This document shows, in pieces, positions 34,421-43,027 of a DNA stretch of 64,000 nucleotides. This stretch comes from Saccharopolyspora erythraea (lineage in GTDB: Bacteria; Actinomycetota; Actinomycetes; Mycobacteriales; Pseudonocardiaceae). The notes beneath the pieces were generated by a model. The model saw only the letters and a list, made by a program, of their open reading frames with translations. It searched no databases and was not told where the DNA came from. A program made the position numbers and the translations under genes. Each line of letters starts with the position of its first letter. Position 1 is the first letter of the stretch. Location of the stretch: contig NZ_CP054839.1 of the NCBI RefSeq assembly GCF_018141105.1, positions 4,464,001 to 4,528,000 on the forward strand, written 5' to 3'.

Positions 34421-35089
34421 ATGTCACGCAGCGGATTCGCCGCACAGGCCCGGGAAGGATTCCAGGATCGCAGACACGCCGGCAGGCTGCTGGCGGAACG
34501 GCTGCGGGAGCTGGAAATGGTGGATCCCGTGGTGCTGGGCCTGGCCAGGGGAGGGGTGCCTGTGGCCGCGGAGGTCGCCACGGCCTTGGACGCGCCGCTG
34601 CGGGTGGCCGTGGCCCGCAAGATCGGAGCGCCGGGCCAGCCGGAGCTGGCGCTGGGCGCGGTGACCGCGGACGGGCCCGCCACCTACGACCCGCGGCTGC
34701 TGCGCTCGTTCCACCTCGACGAACAGGCCTTGCGGTCCGACTGCGAACGCGAACGCGAGGAAGCCAGGAGGCGGGAGCGCGCCTACCAGAAGGGCGAGCC
34801 GCTACCGCTGGCCGGGCGCGATGTCGTGCTGGTCGACGACGGGCTGGCCACCGGCGCGACGGCCCGCGCCGCGGTCCGGATGCTGCGCGAGTCCTCGCCG
34901 CGCTCGGTGGTGCTGGCCGTCCCGGTCGGAGCGCCCGACGCGGTGGCCGCGCTGCGGCGGGAGGCCGACACCGTGGTGTGCGTGCTCCAGCCGGTCGCCT
35001 TCGCCGCGGTGGGGCAGTGGTACCGCAACTTCCGCGCGACCACCGACGAGGAGATCTTCCAGGCGCTGGACGAGGTCGGCACCGGCTGA
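34421..35089 (+). CDS. Phosphoribosyltransferase-domain protein
   Basis: 222 residues from ATG 34421, preceded by a GGAGGGAGG stretch. The PRPP-binding motif VVLVDDGLATGATARAAVRML (about residues 130-150) is complete. An N-terminal RRHAGRLLAERLRELEMVDPVVLGLARGGVPVA and VAVARKIGAPGQPELALGAV are the pattern of the free-standing PRTase-fold proteins often annotated as predicted phosphoribosyltransferases, found alone or fused to dienelactone hydrolase domains. The natural substrate of this group is not known. It follows the ABC-class ATPase by 99 bases and may be co-transcribed. Confidence 0.9.
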   Translation: MSRSGFAAQAREGFQDRRHAGRLLAERLRELEMVDPVVLGLARGGVPVAAEVATALDAPLRVAVARKIGAPGQPELALGAVTADGPATYDPRLLRSFHLDEQALRSDCEREREEARRRERAYQKGEPLPLAGRDVVLVDDGLATGATARAAVRMLRESSPRSVVLAVPVGAPDAVAALRREADTVVCVLQPVAFAAVGQWYRNFRATTDEEIFQALDEVGTG

Positions 35090-35696
35090 GCGGGCCGGCG
35101 CCGAGCGCTCAGATCCCGACCGCGGGGGAGTGGGGTCGTGACCACTGGCCCCGGCGGGCGATGCCGCCAGAGCCAGGTCCGCGCGCCGGCCGATGAGGCA
35201 GCGATGTCGGGGCGCCGGGCCAGGGGGCAGAACGGTTCAAAGTCCGCCGAGCTGTGGAGTGGCGCTGACCCGCTCATGGCGGACCCGGTAGCCGGCCGGT
35301 AGGGGAGCGGGCGCCGCGGCCGACCAACCGGACCAGCGGCGGGAGGTCCACAGCGCCGAACGCGGGTGGCCGTCGGAGCCAGCGCCGGCTCTGCTGTCCG
35401 GCCTCGCGGAGGAGGCCGGACAGCGCCGGTGCGAAATCCCACATCCTGATCAGCGGCTCTCATTCCAGCGGTGGTACCGCTACCGACCTCTTGTTTTGTT
35501 ACCGTCTATTGTTTCAGTGTTGACCGAAATAAATAGTCCAGACCAAAAACCTCCACTTCCGGCTCCGGAGCCGATAGCCTCCTCGCCAAGCAAGAATGCC
35601 CACGAGCCGGTAACCGGGTGGTTTTCCGCACCGGTCGAGCGGCTTTGGGCGAGTCGGGGTAGATACGAGAATGGGACTCGGGTTGGCTGGTTGGTT
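35090..35696. other. 607-base stretch without a supported gene; AT-rich pocket at 35485-35560
   Basis: No frame here has a protein-like composition. The first 390 bases are ordinary high-GC DNA. Bases 35485-35560 are clearly AT-richer than anything nearby (TTGTTTTGTTACC, GAAATAAATAG), as expected for a promoter or a small foreign insertion. I could not pair a convincing -35 and -10. The frame of the next gene is open back to 35496, but those residues look untranslated. Confidence 0.4.
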
Positions 35697-36107
35697 ATGA
35701 CTGCCGCTGGACATTCCGACAAGCAACGGACCAACACCGGACGGCACTCGCCGCCGCGACGGGCCGGTGCCAGACGGAGTGCCGAGGGCGGCGAGGCCGA
35801 GTCCGGGTACTCCGCGGAGGTCGCCGCACAGCTCGGCGAGGCCGCCGCGCAGCTGGGCGCGCGGCTGGGCGATCCGGCGGTGGCGCACTCCGTGGCCGAG
35901 ATCGAGGAGGTCGCGCGCGGGTTCTCCGCGGTGGCCGACGGGATGTCGGAGGGCATGGGCGGGGTCACCGAGTGGCTGCGCGCGGCCGGGCACGTCGGCC
36001 CGCTGTCCGGGCACGCGAGCGTCATGGCCGACCGGCTCTCGCACGTCAGCAAGGAGCTGACCAGGCTGGCCGAGGCGATCGAGCAGGCGCGGCAGAGCAC
36101 CAACTGA
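35697..36107 (+). CDS. Small helical protein of unknown function
   Basis: 136 residues from ATG 35697 (MTAAGHSDKQRTN). I do not recognise a family. The first 40 residues are polar and Arg-rich. From about residue 42 to the end the sequence is Ala-, Glu- and Leu-rich and predicted helical, with short heptad-like patterns (VAAQLGEAAAQLGARL, VAEIEEVARGFSAVADGM, LSHVSKELTRLAEAIEQA) suggestive of a coiled coil or helical bundle. There is no signal peptide, membrane helix or Cys motif. It precedes a drug-efflux-type MFS gene by 78 bases but that gene has its own promoter. The start could lie further upstream. Confidence 0.6.
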   Translation: MTAAGHSDKQRTNTGRHSPPRRAGARRSAEGGEAESGYSAEVAAQLGEAAAQLGARLGDPAVAHSVAEIEEVARGFSAVADGMSEGMGGVTEWLRAAGHVGPLSGHASVMADRLSHVSKELTRLAEAIEQARQSTN

Positions 36108-36149
36108 AGTGATGGCTCCCGTGGAGGAGCGGGGTCCTCCGTACGGCCT

Positions 36150-36179
36150 TTGAGGTTAGTTTAGCTAACAACATAGACT
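36150..36179 (+). promoter_or_regulatory. Promoter and operator of the DHA2-type MFS gene; probably leaderless
   Basis: TTGAGG (36150-36155), 18 bases and TAGACT (36174-36179) form a promoter whose start point would be at about the GTG codon 36186. Between the boxes lies the inverted repeat GTTAG-N5-CTAAC (36155-36159 and 36165-36169), a likely operator for a TetR- or MarR-type repressor. No such regulator gene is adjacent. Confidence 0.5.
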
Positions 36180-36185
36180 GCCGAG

Positions 36186-37595
36186 GTGACCGCAGACCTC
36201 TCCCGTGCCCAGGACACCGCGCCGCGGCAGCGCGCGGCCCGGCTCTCGCGCGGTCTGGTGCTCACCATCGCCTTCGGTGCGATGCTGCAGGCGCTCAACG
36301 CCTCGACCATGGCCGTGGCGATGGTCGACATCCGCGAGCAGTTCCAGGCCGGTGCGGCCACCTCGTGGCTGATCTCCGGCCTCTACCTGGCCACCGCGGT
36401 CGGCTCGCCCACCGCCGGCAGGCTGGCCGACCTGTTCGGTCCGCGCCGGGTGTTCCTGTGCTCCCTCGCGCTGACCGTGCTGGCCTCGGTGGCCGCGCCC
36501 TTCTCGCCGAGCCTGGGGTGGCTGATCGCGTTCCGGGTGCTGCTGGGCATCGGGACCTGCGCGGCCTACCCGGCGGGGGTGGCGCTGCTGCGCCAGGAGG
36601 CCGACCGGCTCGGCCTGCCGCTGCCCGCGGGCGCGCTGAGCGCGCTGGCCATCGGCGGGCAGGTGATGATCGCCGCCGGCCCGGTCATCGGCGGAGTGCT
36701 CGTGCAGTACTGGGGCTGGCCCGCGATCTTCCTGGTCAACCTGCCGCTGGGGCTGATCGGGGTCGTGCTGGCGCTGGTGTGGCTGCCGCGCGACCAGCGG
36801 CCGGGACCACGCGGCGAGTCGGTGCTGCGCAGGCTGGACCTGGTCGGTGCCGGTCTGTTCGCCGCGGTCATCGCGGTGCTGATGCTGTTCCTGCTGTCGC
36901 TCTCCGAGCAGCCGCGGTGGTGGCTGCTCGCGGTGTGGGTGCTGCTGACGGCCGGGTTCGCCGCCTACGAGCTGCGGGCGCCCAGGCCGTTCGTCGACGT
37001 GCGGGTGCTGGGTCGCAACCGGCCGCTGACCGGGACCTACCTGCGCACGGCACTGACCTACGTGGCCTTCTACGTGGTGTTCTACGGCTTCCCGATGTGG
37101 CTGGAGAGCTCGCGAGGGCTGGATCCGGCGCAGGTCGGGCTGGTGGTGCTGCCGATCGCGCTGACGGCCATGGTGTCGGTGGCCGGTGCGGCGCGGCTGC
37201 TGCGCCGGATCGGGCACTGGCCGGTGCTGCTCGCCGGTTCGGCGGCGCTGCTGGTCGGGGGCCTGCTGCTGACCGGGCTGCACGCGGGCAGCGCGGTGGC
37301 GGTGCTGGTGCTGGTCGCGGCGGTGCTGGGCATCCCCAACGGGTTCAACAACATCGGCAACCAGACGGCCCTGTACCGGCAGGCCGACTCCGCCGATGCC
37401 GGGATCGCCTCCGGGCTGTACCGGACCTCTCAGTATGTTGGTGCCAACATCGCGGCGGCGGTGATCGAGCTGTGCTTCGCGGGCACGGCGTCCGACCCGG
37501 GCATGCACCGGCTGGGTACCGTCGTGGCGGTGATCAGTGCGGTGCTGCTGGTGGGCGCGCTGGCCGGACTGGCGGGTGGCCGGGTCCGGCGGTGA
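36186..37595 (+). CDS. MFS multidrug-efflux-type transporter (DHA2/14-TM family)
   Basis: 469 residues from GTG 36186. About fourteen hydrophobic segments are visible. Motif A is TAGRLADLFGPRRVF in the loop after helix 2, and motif C-like glycine/proline residues (GGQVMIAAGPVIGGVLVQYWGW) mark helix 5 of the drug:H+ antiporter group. The start FGAMLQALNASTMAVAMVDI is the DHA2 helix-1 pattern (LxxLDxTIVNVALP-like) with Asn in place of the Asp. It would export a drug or secondary metabolite using the proton gradient. No transcriptional regulator is adjacent, although an operator-like repeat overlaps the promoter. Confidence 0.92.
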   Translation: MTADLSRAQDTAPRQRAARLSRGLVLTIAFGAMLQALNASTMAVAMVDIREQFQAGAATSWLISGLYLATAVGSPTAGRLADLFGPRRVFLCSLALTVLASVAAPFSPSLGWLIAFRVLLGIGTCAAYPAGVALLRQEADRLGLPLPAGALSALAIGGQVMIAAGPVIGGVLVQYWGWPAIFLVNLPLGLIGVVLALVWLPRDQRPGPRGESVLRRLDLVGAGLFAAVIAVLMLFLLSLSEQPRWWLLAVWVLLTAGFAAYELRAPRPFVDVRVLGRNRPLTGTYLRTALTYVAFYVVFYGFPMWLESSRGLDPAQVGLVVLPIALTAMVSVAGAARLLRRIGHWPVLLAGSAALLVGGLLLTGLHAGSAVAVLVLVAAVLGIPNGFNNIGNQTALYRQADSADAGIASGLYRTSQYVGANIAAAVIELCFAGTASDPGMHRLGTVVAVISAVLLVGALAGLAGGRVRR

Positions 37596-37681
37596 CCTCC
37601 CGGTGGCGCACTGGTCGCGTCAGGTGTGGACGGACGCGGGCGGCGGTGATCGCGGCCCGCGGTGTGCGTGGAGGTCAGGTC

Positions 37682-40072
37682 GTGAGTCGCGGCAGTGCCG
37701 GAGATTCCTCTGCCGCCTTCGACTCGCTGCTCAGCGAGTTGTTCGAGGTGCATTCCGCCGGTGGTCCGGCGGTGTCGCAGCCTGCGCCCGGGCCGGGCGG
37801 GCTGGAGCTGGGCAACCTGCTGGACGAGCAGGCCCACGAGGTGGTGTCGAAGGCGATCCGGGCGACCGTGGAGTGGGGCAGCCGGGAGCTCGACAGCGCT
37901 CACCTGCTGTGGGCGGTGACGCAGGTGGGCCCGACGGCGCGGATGCTGGCCGACTCGGGTGTGCGCGTGGAGGAGCTGGCCTCGGCGGTGCGGACGGTGG
38001 CAGGCACCTACGACGCGCTGGGCGGTCAGGCGCAGGGCAAGCCGGTGCTGTCGTCGTCGGCGCGGCGGGCGCTGCTGGGGGCGCACCAGCAGGCGTTGAG
38101 CGAAGGTGCCGACGCGGTGGGGGCGCGGCACGTGCTGCTCGGGCTGGCCACCGACGCGGACTCGGTGGCCGGGCGGGCGCTGGCGCGGGCGATGGAGCGC
38201 AGCGAGCGGGGGCGGCCGCACGGGCGGCCCTCGGTGCTGAGTACAACGCCGAAGCTGGACGAGTTCGGCATGGACATGACCGAGCTGGCCAGGGCGGGCG
38301 GGCTCGATCCGGTGGTGGGCCGCTCGCAGGAGGTCGAGCAGGCCGTGGAGGTGCTGGGGCGGCGCACCAAGAACAACCCGGTGTTCATCGGTGATCCGGG
38401 CGTGGGCAAGACGGCGATCGTCGAGGGCCTGGCCCAGCGGATCGTCGACGGCGCGGTGCCGTGGTCGCTGGCGGGCAGGCGGGTCGTGTCGCTGGACCTG
38501 GCCGGAATGGTGGCCGGGGCCAAGTACCGCGGAGAGTTCGAGCAGCGGTTCCGGGACCTGATGAACGAGATCCGCCAGCACCGCGACGAGGTGCTGGTGT
38601 TCATCGACGAGATCCACGGCATCGTCGGCGCCGGTGAGGGCACGATGGACGCGGGCACGATGCTCAAGCCCGCGCTGGCGCGCGGCGAGGTGCAGGTGGT
38701 CGGCGCGACGACGGTGGAGGAGTACCGCAAGCACATCGAGAAGGATCCGGCGCTGGAGCGGCGGTTCCAGCCGATCCTGGTGGCCGAGCCTTCGGTGGGC
38801 GACACGGTCGCGGTGCTGCGTGGGCTGCGGGATCGCTACCAGCTGCACCACCGGGTGGTGATCGCCGACGACGCGCTGGTGGCCGCCGCGCGGTTGTCGC
38901 AGCGCTACATCGCCGACCGGTTCCTGCCGGACAAGGCGGTGGACCTGCTGGACCAGGCGTGCTCGCGGGTGCGGTTGCTGCGGGGTGGTTCGCCGAGCGA
39001 TCCGGGTTCGTCTGCCGACGACCAGCCGAGCGTGGGTCGTGACGACGTGGCCGACGTGGTGTCGCGGCGGACGGGGATCCCGGTGTCGGATCTGACCGCG
39101 GCGGACAAGCAGCGGTTGCTGGGGTTGGAGAAGGTACTGCGGTCGAAGGTGATCGGGCAGGACGCGGCGGTGCGGTCGGTGGCCGAGGCGGTGCGGCGGG
39201 CGCGTGCGGGCCTGGCCGATCCGGAGCGGCCGATCGGCAGTTTCCTGTTCCTGGGGCCGACCGGGGTCGGCAAGACCGAGCTCGCGCGGGCTCTGGCGCG
39301 GGCGCTGTTCGGTGACGCGCAGCGGTTGATCCGCTTCGACATGGGCGAGTTCCAGGAGAAGCACACGGTGTCGCGGCTGATCGGGGCGCCGCCGGGCTAT
39401 GTCGGCTACGGCGAGTCGGGGCAGCTGACCGACCGGGTGCGCAGGCAGCCGTACTCGGTGTTGCTGCTGGACGAGGTGGAGAAGGCGCACCCGGACGTGT
39501 TCAACACGTTGCTGCAGCTGCTCGACGAGGGGCGGTTGAGCGATGCGCAGGGGCGCAGCGTTGATTTCCGCAACGTCGTGGTGATCATGACCTCCAACAT
39601 CGGTGCCGACCGCATCCTCGACGCCGGTGGCGCGGCCGGTGACTCGGCGCTGGAGCTGCTGGAGGAGCTGAGGTCGTTCTTTCGCCCGGAGTTCATCAAC
39701 CGCATCGACGACGTGACGGTGTTCCAGCCGCTGGGCCGGGCGGCGTTGCGGGAGATCACCGGGCTGCTGCTGGAGCGGACCTACGAGCAGCTGCTGGCCC
39801 GGGGCATCGGCATGGAGGTCACCGAGGCCGCGGTGGCGTGGCTGGCCGAGCGGGGCCACCAGCCGGAGTTCGGGGCGCGGCCGTTGCGGCGGGTGATCCA
39901 GCGGGAGCTGGACAACCGGCTGGCGGCGATGGTGATCGACGGGGAGCTCTCGTCGGGCCACCGGGTGCTGGTCGACGCCGTCGACGAGGATCTCGTGCTG
40001 GAGGTGTCGGTGGAGTGGGAGTCCTCGGGCGGGCGGCACGCCGCGCCGATGGGTGAGCACGTGTTCGGCTGA
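37682..40072 (+). CDS. Clp/Hsp100 AAA+ ATPase lacking the middle domain
   Basis: 796 residues from GTG 37682. An N-terminal Clp-N domain (two repeats, about 45-180) is followed by AAA1 (Walker A GDPGVGKT at 237-244, Walker B VFIDE) and AAA2 (Walker A GPTGVGKT at 525-532, pore loop PPGYVGYG, LLLDE). The coiled-coil middle domain that ClpC and ClpB insert between AAA1 and AAA2 is replaced by a Ser/Gly/Asp linker of about 20 residues (433-451). No IGF/IGL-type ClpP-docking loop is seen after MTSNIG (638-641); the segment reads ADRILDAGGAAGDS. It therefore looks like a stand-alone unfoldase. The C-terminal D2-small domain (GARPLRRVIQRELDN) is intact. The gene is apparently monocistronic. Confidence 0.93.
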   Translation: MSRGSAGDSSAAFDSLLSELFEVHSAGGPAVSQPAPGPGGLELGNLLDEQAHEVVSKAIRATVEWGSRELDSAHLLWAVTQVGPTARMLADSGVRVEELASAVRTVAGTYDALGGQAQGKPVLSSSARRALLGAHQQALSEGADAVGARHVLLGLATDADSVAGRALARAMERSERGRPHGRPSVLSTTPKLDEFGMDMTELARAGGLDPVVGRSQEVEQAVEVLGRRTKNNPVFIGDPGVGKTAIVEGLAQRIVDGAVPWSLAGRRVVSLDLAGMVAGAKYRGEFEQRFRDLMNEIRQHRDEVLVFIDEIHGIVGAGEGTMDAGTMLKPALARGEVQVVGATTVEEYRKHIEKDPALERRFQPILVAEPSVGDTVAVLRGLRDRYQLHHRVVIADDALVAAARLSQRYIADRFLPDKAVDLLDQACSRVRLLRGGSPSDPGSSADDQPSVGRDDVADVVSRRTGIPVSDLTAADKQRLLGLEKVLRSKVIGQDAAVRSVAEAVRRARAGLADPERPIGSFLFLGPTGVGKTELARALARALFGDAQRLIRFDMGEFQEKHTVSRLIGAPPGYVGYGESGQLTDRVRRQPYSVLLLDEVEKAHPDVFNTLLQLLDEGRLSDAQGRSVDFRNVVVIMTSNIGADRILDAGGAAGDSALELLEELRSFFRPEFINRIDDVTVFQPLGRAALREITGLLLERTYEQLLARGIGMEVTEAAVAWLAERGHQPEFGARPLRRVIQRELDNRLAAMVIDGELSSGHRVLVDAVDEDLVLEVSVEWESSGGRHAAPMGEHVFG

Positions 40073-40096
40073 GCCGCGAGCCGGCAGTCCGGAGCC

Positions 40097-40554
40097 GTGG
40101 CGGAGGCTGCTTTCGATGCGTTCGGTGAGCGGTATGTGAAGGAGGCCCGGGAGTTGCGCGAGCAGCGCCCGGCCGGGCAGTGAGTGATCGACCGGTTGCC
40201 CGCGCGGGTGCGCGGGTGCTGGATCTGGCGTGCGGGACGGGTTTTCCGGCCGCTGAGCAGCTCGACGGCGCCGGTGTCGAGGTGGTGGGGGGGCGACGAG
40301 TCGCCGCGGATGCTGGAGCTGGCTGCGCGGCGCGTTCCCGGGGCCCGGCTGGTGCGCGGTGACATGCGGACGCTGGATGCCGGGCTCGGTGATTTCGACG
40401 CGGTGAGGGCGTACTCGCCGCGCGCGTTGGGCGAGGTGGTCTCCGGCGCGGGGTTCGTGGTGGAGGAGCTGCGCGAGGTGGAGGTCGTGTGCGAGTCCGA
40501 CCGGCCTTCGCGGTGGAGCCGCAGGTGTTCGTCCGCGCGCGGGCGGCCGGGTGA
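40097..40554 (+). pseudogene. Decayed SAM-methyltransferase gene
   Basis: The start MAEAAFDAFGERY, then a stop at 40181, then in a second frame RVLDLACGTGFPAAEQLDGAGVEVVG (methyltransferase motif I), then in a third frame DESPRMLELAARRVPGARL and GDMRTLDAGLGDFDAV. The second frame change lies at a run of seven G (40287-40293). The usual middle of the domain is missing: after DFDAV the sequence jumps to a C-terminal SGAGFVVEELREVEVV. A final frame ends FVRARAAG. Two frame breaks plus a deletion make this a pseudogene rather than a sequencing artefact. Intact relatives in actinomycetes are small SAM-methyltransferases of about 240 residues. Confidence 0.65.
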
Positions 40555-40561
40555 GGGCAGG

Positions 40562-40906
40562 TCAGCGCAGTTGTTCGAAGCGGGGTTTCTGGGCGGGGTC
40601 GTAGTCGTCGAAGTCCGGTAGAGGCCGACCAGTGCGGGGTTGCCAGTCCGCGGTGGTGTCGAAGCGGGCGATCCAGTGCGCGATTTCGGTCAGCGGTGCG
40701 GTTTGCAGGGTGTAGACGCGGGTTCGGCCGGTGGGCTGGTCGCGGACCAGACCGCTGTCGCGCAGCACTCGCACGTGGCGGCTGATCGCGGGCCGGCTGA
40801 TCGGGAGGTGCGCGGCGATCTGGCCGGCGGTCAGGTCGTTGTCGCGCAGCAGGAGCAGGATTTCCCTGCGCACGGGGTCGGCGATGGCGGCGGCAACCTC
40901 GTCCAC
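40562..40906 (-). CDS. ArsR-family transcriptional regulator
   Basis: 114 residues from GTG 40906. The winged helix is clear: IADPVRREILLLLRDNDLTAGQIAAHLPISRPAISRHVRVLRDSGLV and a wing GRTRVYTLQTAPL. The C-terminal PDFDDYDP acidic tail has no metal-site Cys. In the upstream gap an inverted repeat AACC-TACT-GGTT (40919-40930) is a possible operator. The neighbour downstream on the same strand is the 3' end of the methyltransferase pseudogene on the other strand, so the original regulatory target may have been lost. The pattern (AIADPVRREIL, short C-terminal tail) is typical of ArsR regulators paired with SRPBCC genes, but none is adjacent here. Confidence 0.9.
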   Translation of the reverse strand: MDEVAAAIADPVRREILLLLRDNDLTAGQIAAHLPISRPAISRHVRVLRDSGLVRDQPTGRTRVYTLQTAPLTEIAHWIARFDTTADWQPRTGRPLPDFDDYDPAQKPRFEQLR

Positions 40907-41037
40907 ATCGGAAACCGCAACCTACTGGTTACGCGTTTGGGGAGGATTCTCTGGCGTCGGCTCCGGCAGATCGTTTCGGGGCGGGGTGGCGCGGGTAGTT
41001 CGCAGTGGGGACTGGTTCGGCTGCAGGGAGGCCGGGA

Positions 41038-42972
41038 ATGCCGCGTTCACTCGCCCGCAAGCTCATCGGGGCGCACCTGGTGGAAGGCGAGATGGTTCCG
41101 GGGCGCGAGATCGCCCTGGCCATCGACCAGACGTTGACCCAGGACGCGACGGGCACGCTGGTGATGCAGGAGCTGGAGGCGCTCGGGCTGGACCGGGCGC
41201 GCACTCGGACCAGCGTGCAGTACGTCGACCACAACCTGCTGCAGACCGACCAGAAGAACGCCGAGGACCACCGGTTCCTGCGTTCGGCCTGCCGGCGCTA
41301 CGGGCTGTGGTTCTCCAAGGCGGGCAACGGGGTTTCGCACCCCACGCACATGCAGCGCTTCGGGGTGCCGGGGGCGAGCATGGTCGGTTCGGACTCCCAC
41401 ACCTGCGCGGCGGGGTGCCTGGGCATGCTGGCCATCGGGGTCGGCGGGCTGGAGGTGGCGATGGCGATCGCCGGACGTCCGCTGCGGATCCGGATGCCGC
41501 AGGTGTGGGGCGTGCGGCTGACCGGTTCGCTGCGGCCGTGGGTGTCGGCCAAGGACGTCATCCTGGAGATGTTGCGCCGCCACGGGGTTTCCGGCGGGGT
41601 GCACCGCATCATCGAGTACCACGGGCCGGGGCTGGCGGGGCTGTCGGCGATGGACCGCCACGTCATCGCCAACATGGGTGCCGAGCTGGGGGCCACCACG
41701 ACGGTGTTCCCGTCGGATTCGGCGGTGTGGGAGTTCCTGCGCGCCGAGGGGCGTGAGCAGGACTTCACCGTGCTCACCGCCGACGACGGCGCCGAGTACG
41801 ACGTCGAGGAGACCATCGATCTCTGCGAGGTCGAGCCGCTGATCGCCCAGCCGTCGGCGCCGGACAAGGTGGTGCCGGTGCGCGAGGTCGCCGGCACCGC
41901 GATCGGGCAGGTGGTCATCGGGTCCTCGGCCAATCCGGGGTTGCGCGACTTCGCGATCGCGGCGGCGATGGTGCGCGGCAGGCAGACCGATCCGGCGGTG
42001 AGCTTCGACGTCAACCCGACCTCGCGGGAGATCCTGGCCGACCTGACCCGCATGGGGGCCACGTTCGACCTGATCAGCGCCGGGGCTCGGATCCACCAGG
42101 CGGGGTGCATGGGCTGCATCGGGATGGGGCAGGCGCCCGCGGTGGGGCAGAACTCGCTGCGGACCTTCCCGCGCAACTTCCCCGGCCGTTCGGGGACGCG
42201 GGAGGACTCGGTGTGGCTGTGCTCGCCGGAGACCGCTGCGGCCTCGGCGTTGATGGGTGTCATCACCGACCCGCGCGACCTGGGGATCGAGTACCCGGAG
42301 CCGGTGTTGCCGGAGAAGGCGTCGGTCAACACCGCGATGCTGGAGCCGCCGCTGCCGGAGGAGCAGGCTCGCGAGGTGGAGCTGGTCAAGGGCACCAACG
42401 TCTCGGCGTTGCCGGAGTTCGACGCGCTTCCCGACCGGATGGAGCTGCCGGTGCTGCTCAAGGCCGGAAACGACGTCTCCACCGACGAGATCTCCCCGGC
42501 GGGGGCGCGGGCGCTGCCGCTTCGTTCCAACATCCCGGCGCTGGCGGAGTTCAGCTTCGCCGGTGTCGACTCCGACTACCCGGCGCGGGCGCGGGAGGCC
42601 GTGGGCGGGCACGCGGTGGTCGGCGGCGACAACTACGGCCAGGGATCCTCGCGCGAGCACGCCGCGATCGCCCCGCGCTACCTGGGGCTGCGGGTGGTGC
42701 TGGCGCGGTCCTTCGCGCGCATCCACTGGCAGAACCTGGCCAACTTCGGCATCGTGCCGCTGGAGTTCGACGACCCGGGCGAGTACGAGCGGATCGAGGT
42801 CGGCGACGTCCTGGAGCTGTCGGACCTGCGCCGCGGGCTCTCCGACAACGAGATCACGATCCGCGACACCAGCCGCGACCTGGTCATCCGTGCTTCGCAC
42901 CGGTTGTCACCCCGGCAGGTGGAGGCTGTACTCGCGGGAGGCGTGATTCCGCTGATCGCCACTCGGCCGTGA
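41038..42972 (+). CDS. Aconitase-family hydratase
   Basis: 644 residues from ATG 41038. The Fe-S ligands are Cys in SDSHTCAAGCLG (about 123) and the CMGC pair in HQAGCMGCIGMGQ (about 357 and 360). The large domain has DQTLTQDATGTLVMQELEALG and HNLLQTDQKNAEDH, and the swivel domain DNYGQGSSREHAAIAPRYLGLRVVLARSFARIHWQNLANFGI is at the C terminus. At about 640 residues it is the shorter, single-chain aconitase type (as in Thermus/Desulfovibrio and many anaerobes), not the 900-residue AcnA usual for actinobacterial TCA cycles. Aconitase or homoaconitase activity are both possible. It is monocistronic. Confidence 0.9.
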   Translation: MPRSLARKLIGAHLVEGEMVPGREIALAIDQTLTQDATGTLVMQELEALGLDRARTRTSVQYVDHNLLQTDQKNAEDHRFLRSACRRYGLWFSKAGNGVSHPTHMQRFGVPGASMVGSDSHTCAAGCLGMLAIGVGGLEVAMAIAGRPLRIRMPQVWGVRLTGSLRPWVSAKDVILEMLRRHGVSGGVHRIIEYHGPGLAGLSAMDRHVIANMGAELGATTTVFPSDSAVWEFLRAEGREQDFTVLTADDGAEYDVEETIDLCEVEPLIAQPSAPDKVVPVREVAGTAIGQVVIGSSANPGLRDFAIAAAMVRGRQTDPAVSFDVNPTSREILADLTRMGATFDLISAGARIHQAGCMGCIGMGQAPAVGQNSLRTFPRNFPGRSGTREDSVWLCSPETAAASALMGVITDPRDLGIEYPEPVLPEKASVNTAMLEPPLPEEQAREVELVKGTNVSALPEFDALPDRMELPVLLKAGNDVSTDEISPAGARALPLRSNIPALAEFSFAGVDSDYPARAREAVGGHAVVGGDNYGQGSSREHAAIAPRYLGLRVVLARSFARIHWQNLANFGIVPLEFDDPGEYERIEVGDVLELSDLRRGLSDNEITIRDTSRDLVIRASHRLSPRQVEAVLAGGVIPLIATRP

Positions 42973-43011
42973 CTGCGTGTCACACGAAAGTGGCGAGTCT
43001 TTGTTGGGAGT

Positions 43012-43027
43012 CGTAGGTGCTCCTACG
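43012..43027. repeat. Inverted repeat CGTAGG-tgct-CCTACG
   Basis: A perfect 6-bp inverted repeat with a 4-base centre lies between the aconitase stop (42972) and the STAS gene (43147). Its short arms and lack of a T tract make a regulatory site as likely as a terminator. Nothing else recognisable lies in this 174-base gap. Confidence 0.4.

Noticed and set aside
35496-35696. Upstream extension of the small helical protein gene to 35496
   Set aside because: The frame is open, but the extra 67 residues come from the AT-rich pocket and look like untranslated DNA; an ATG at 35697 gives a coherent protein.
36365-40072. A 1235-residue frame that would fuse an MFS shadow to the Clp ATPase
   Set aside because: The first 439 residues overlap the MFS gene in another frame. 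The Clp start with a ribosome-binding site is at 37682.
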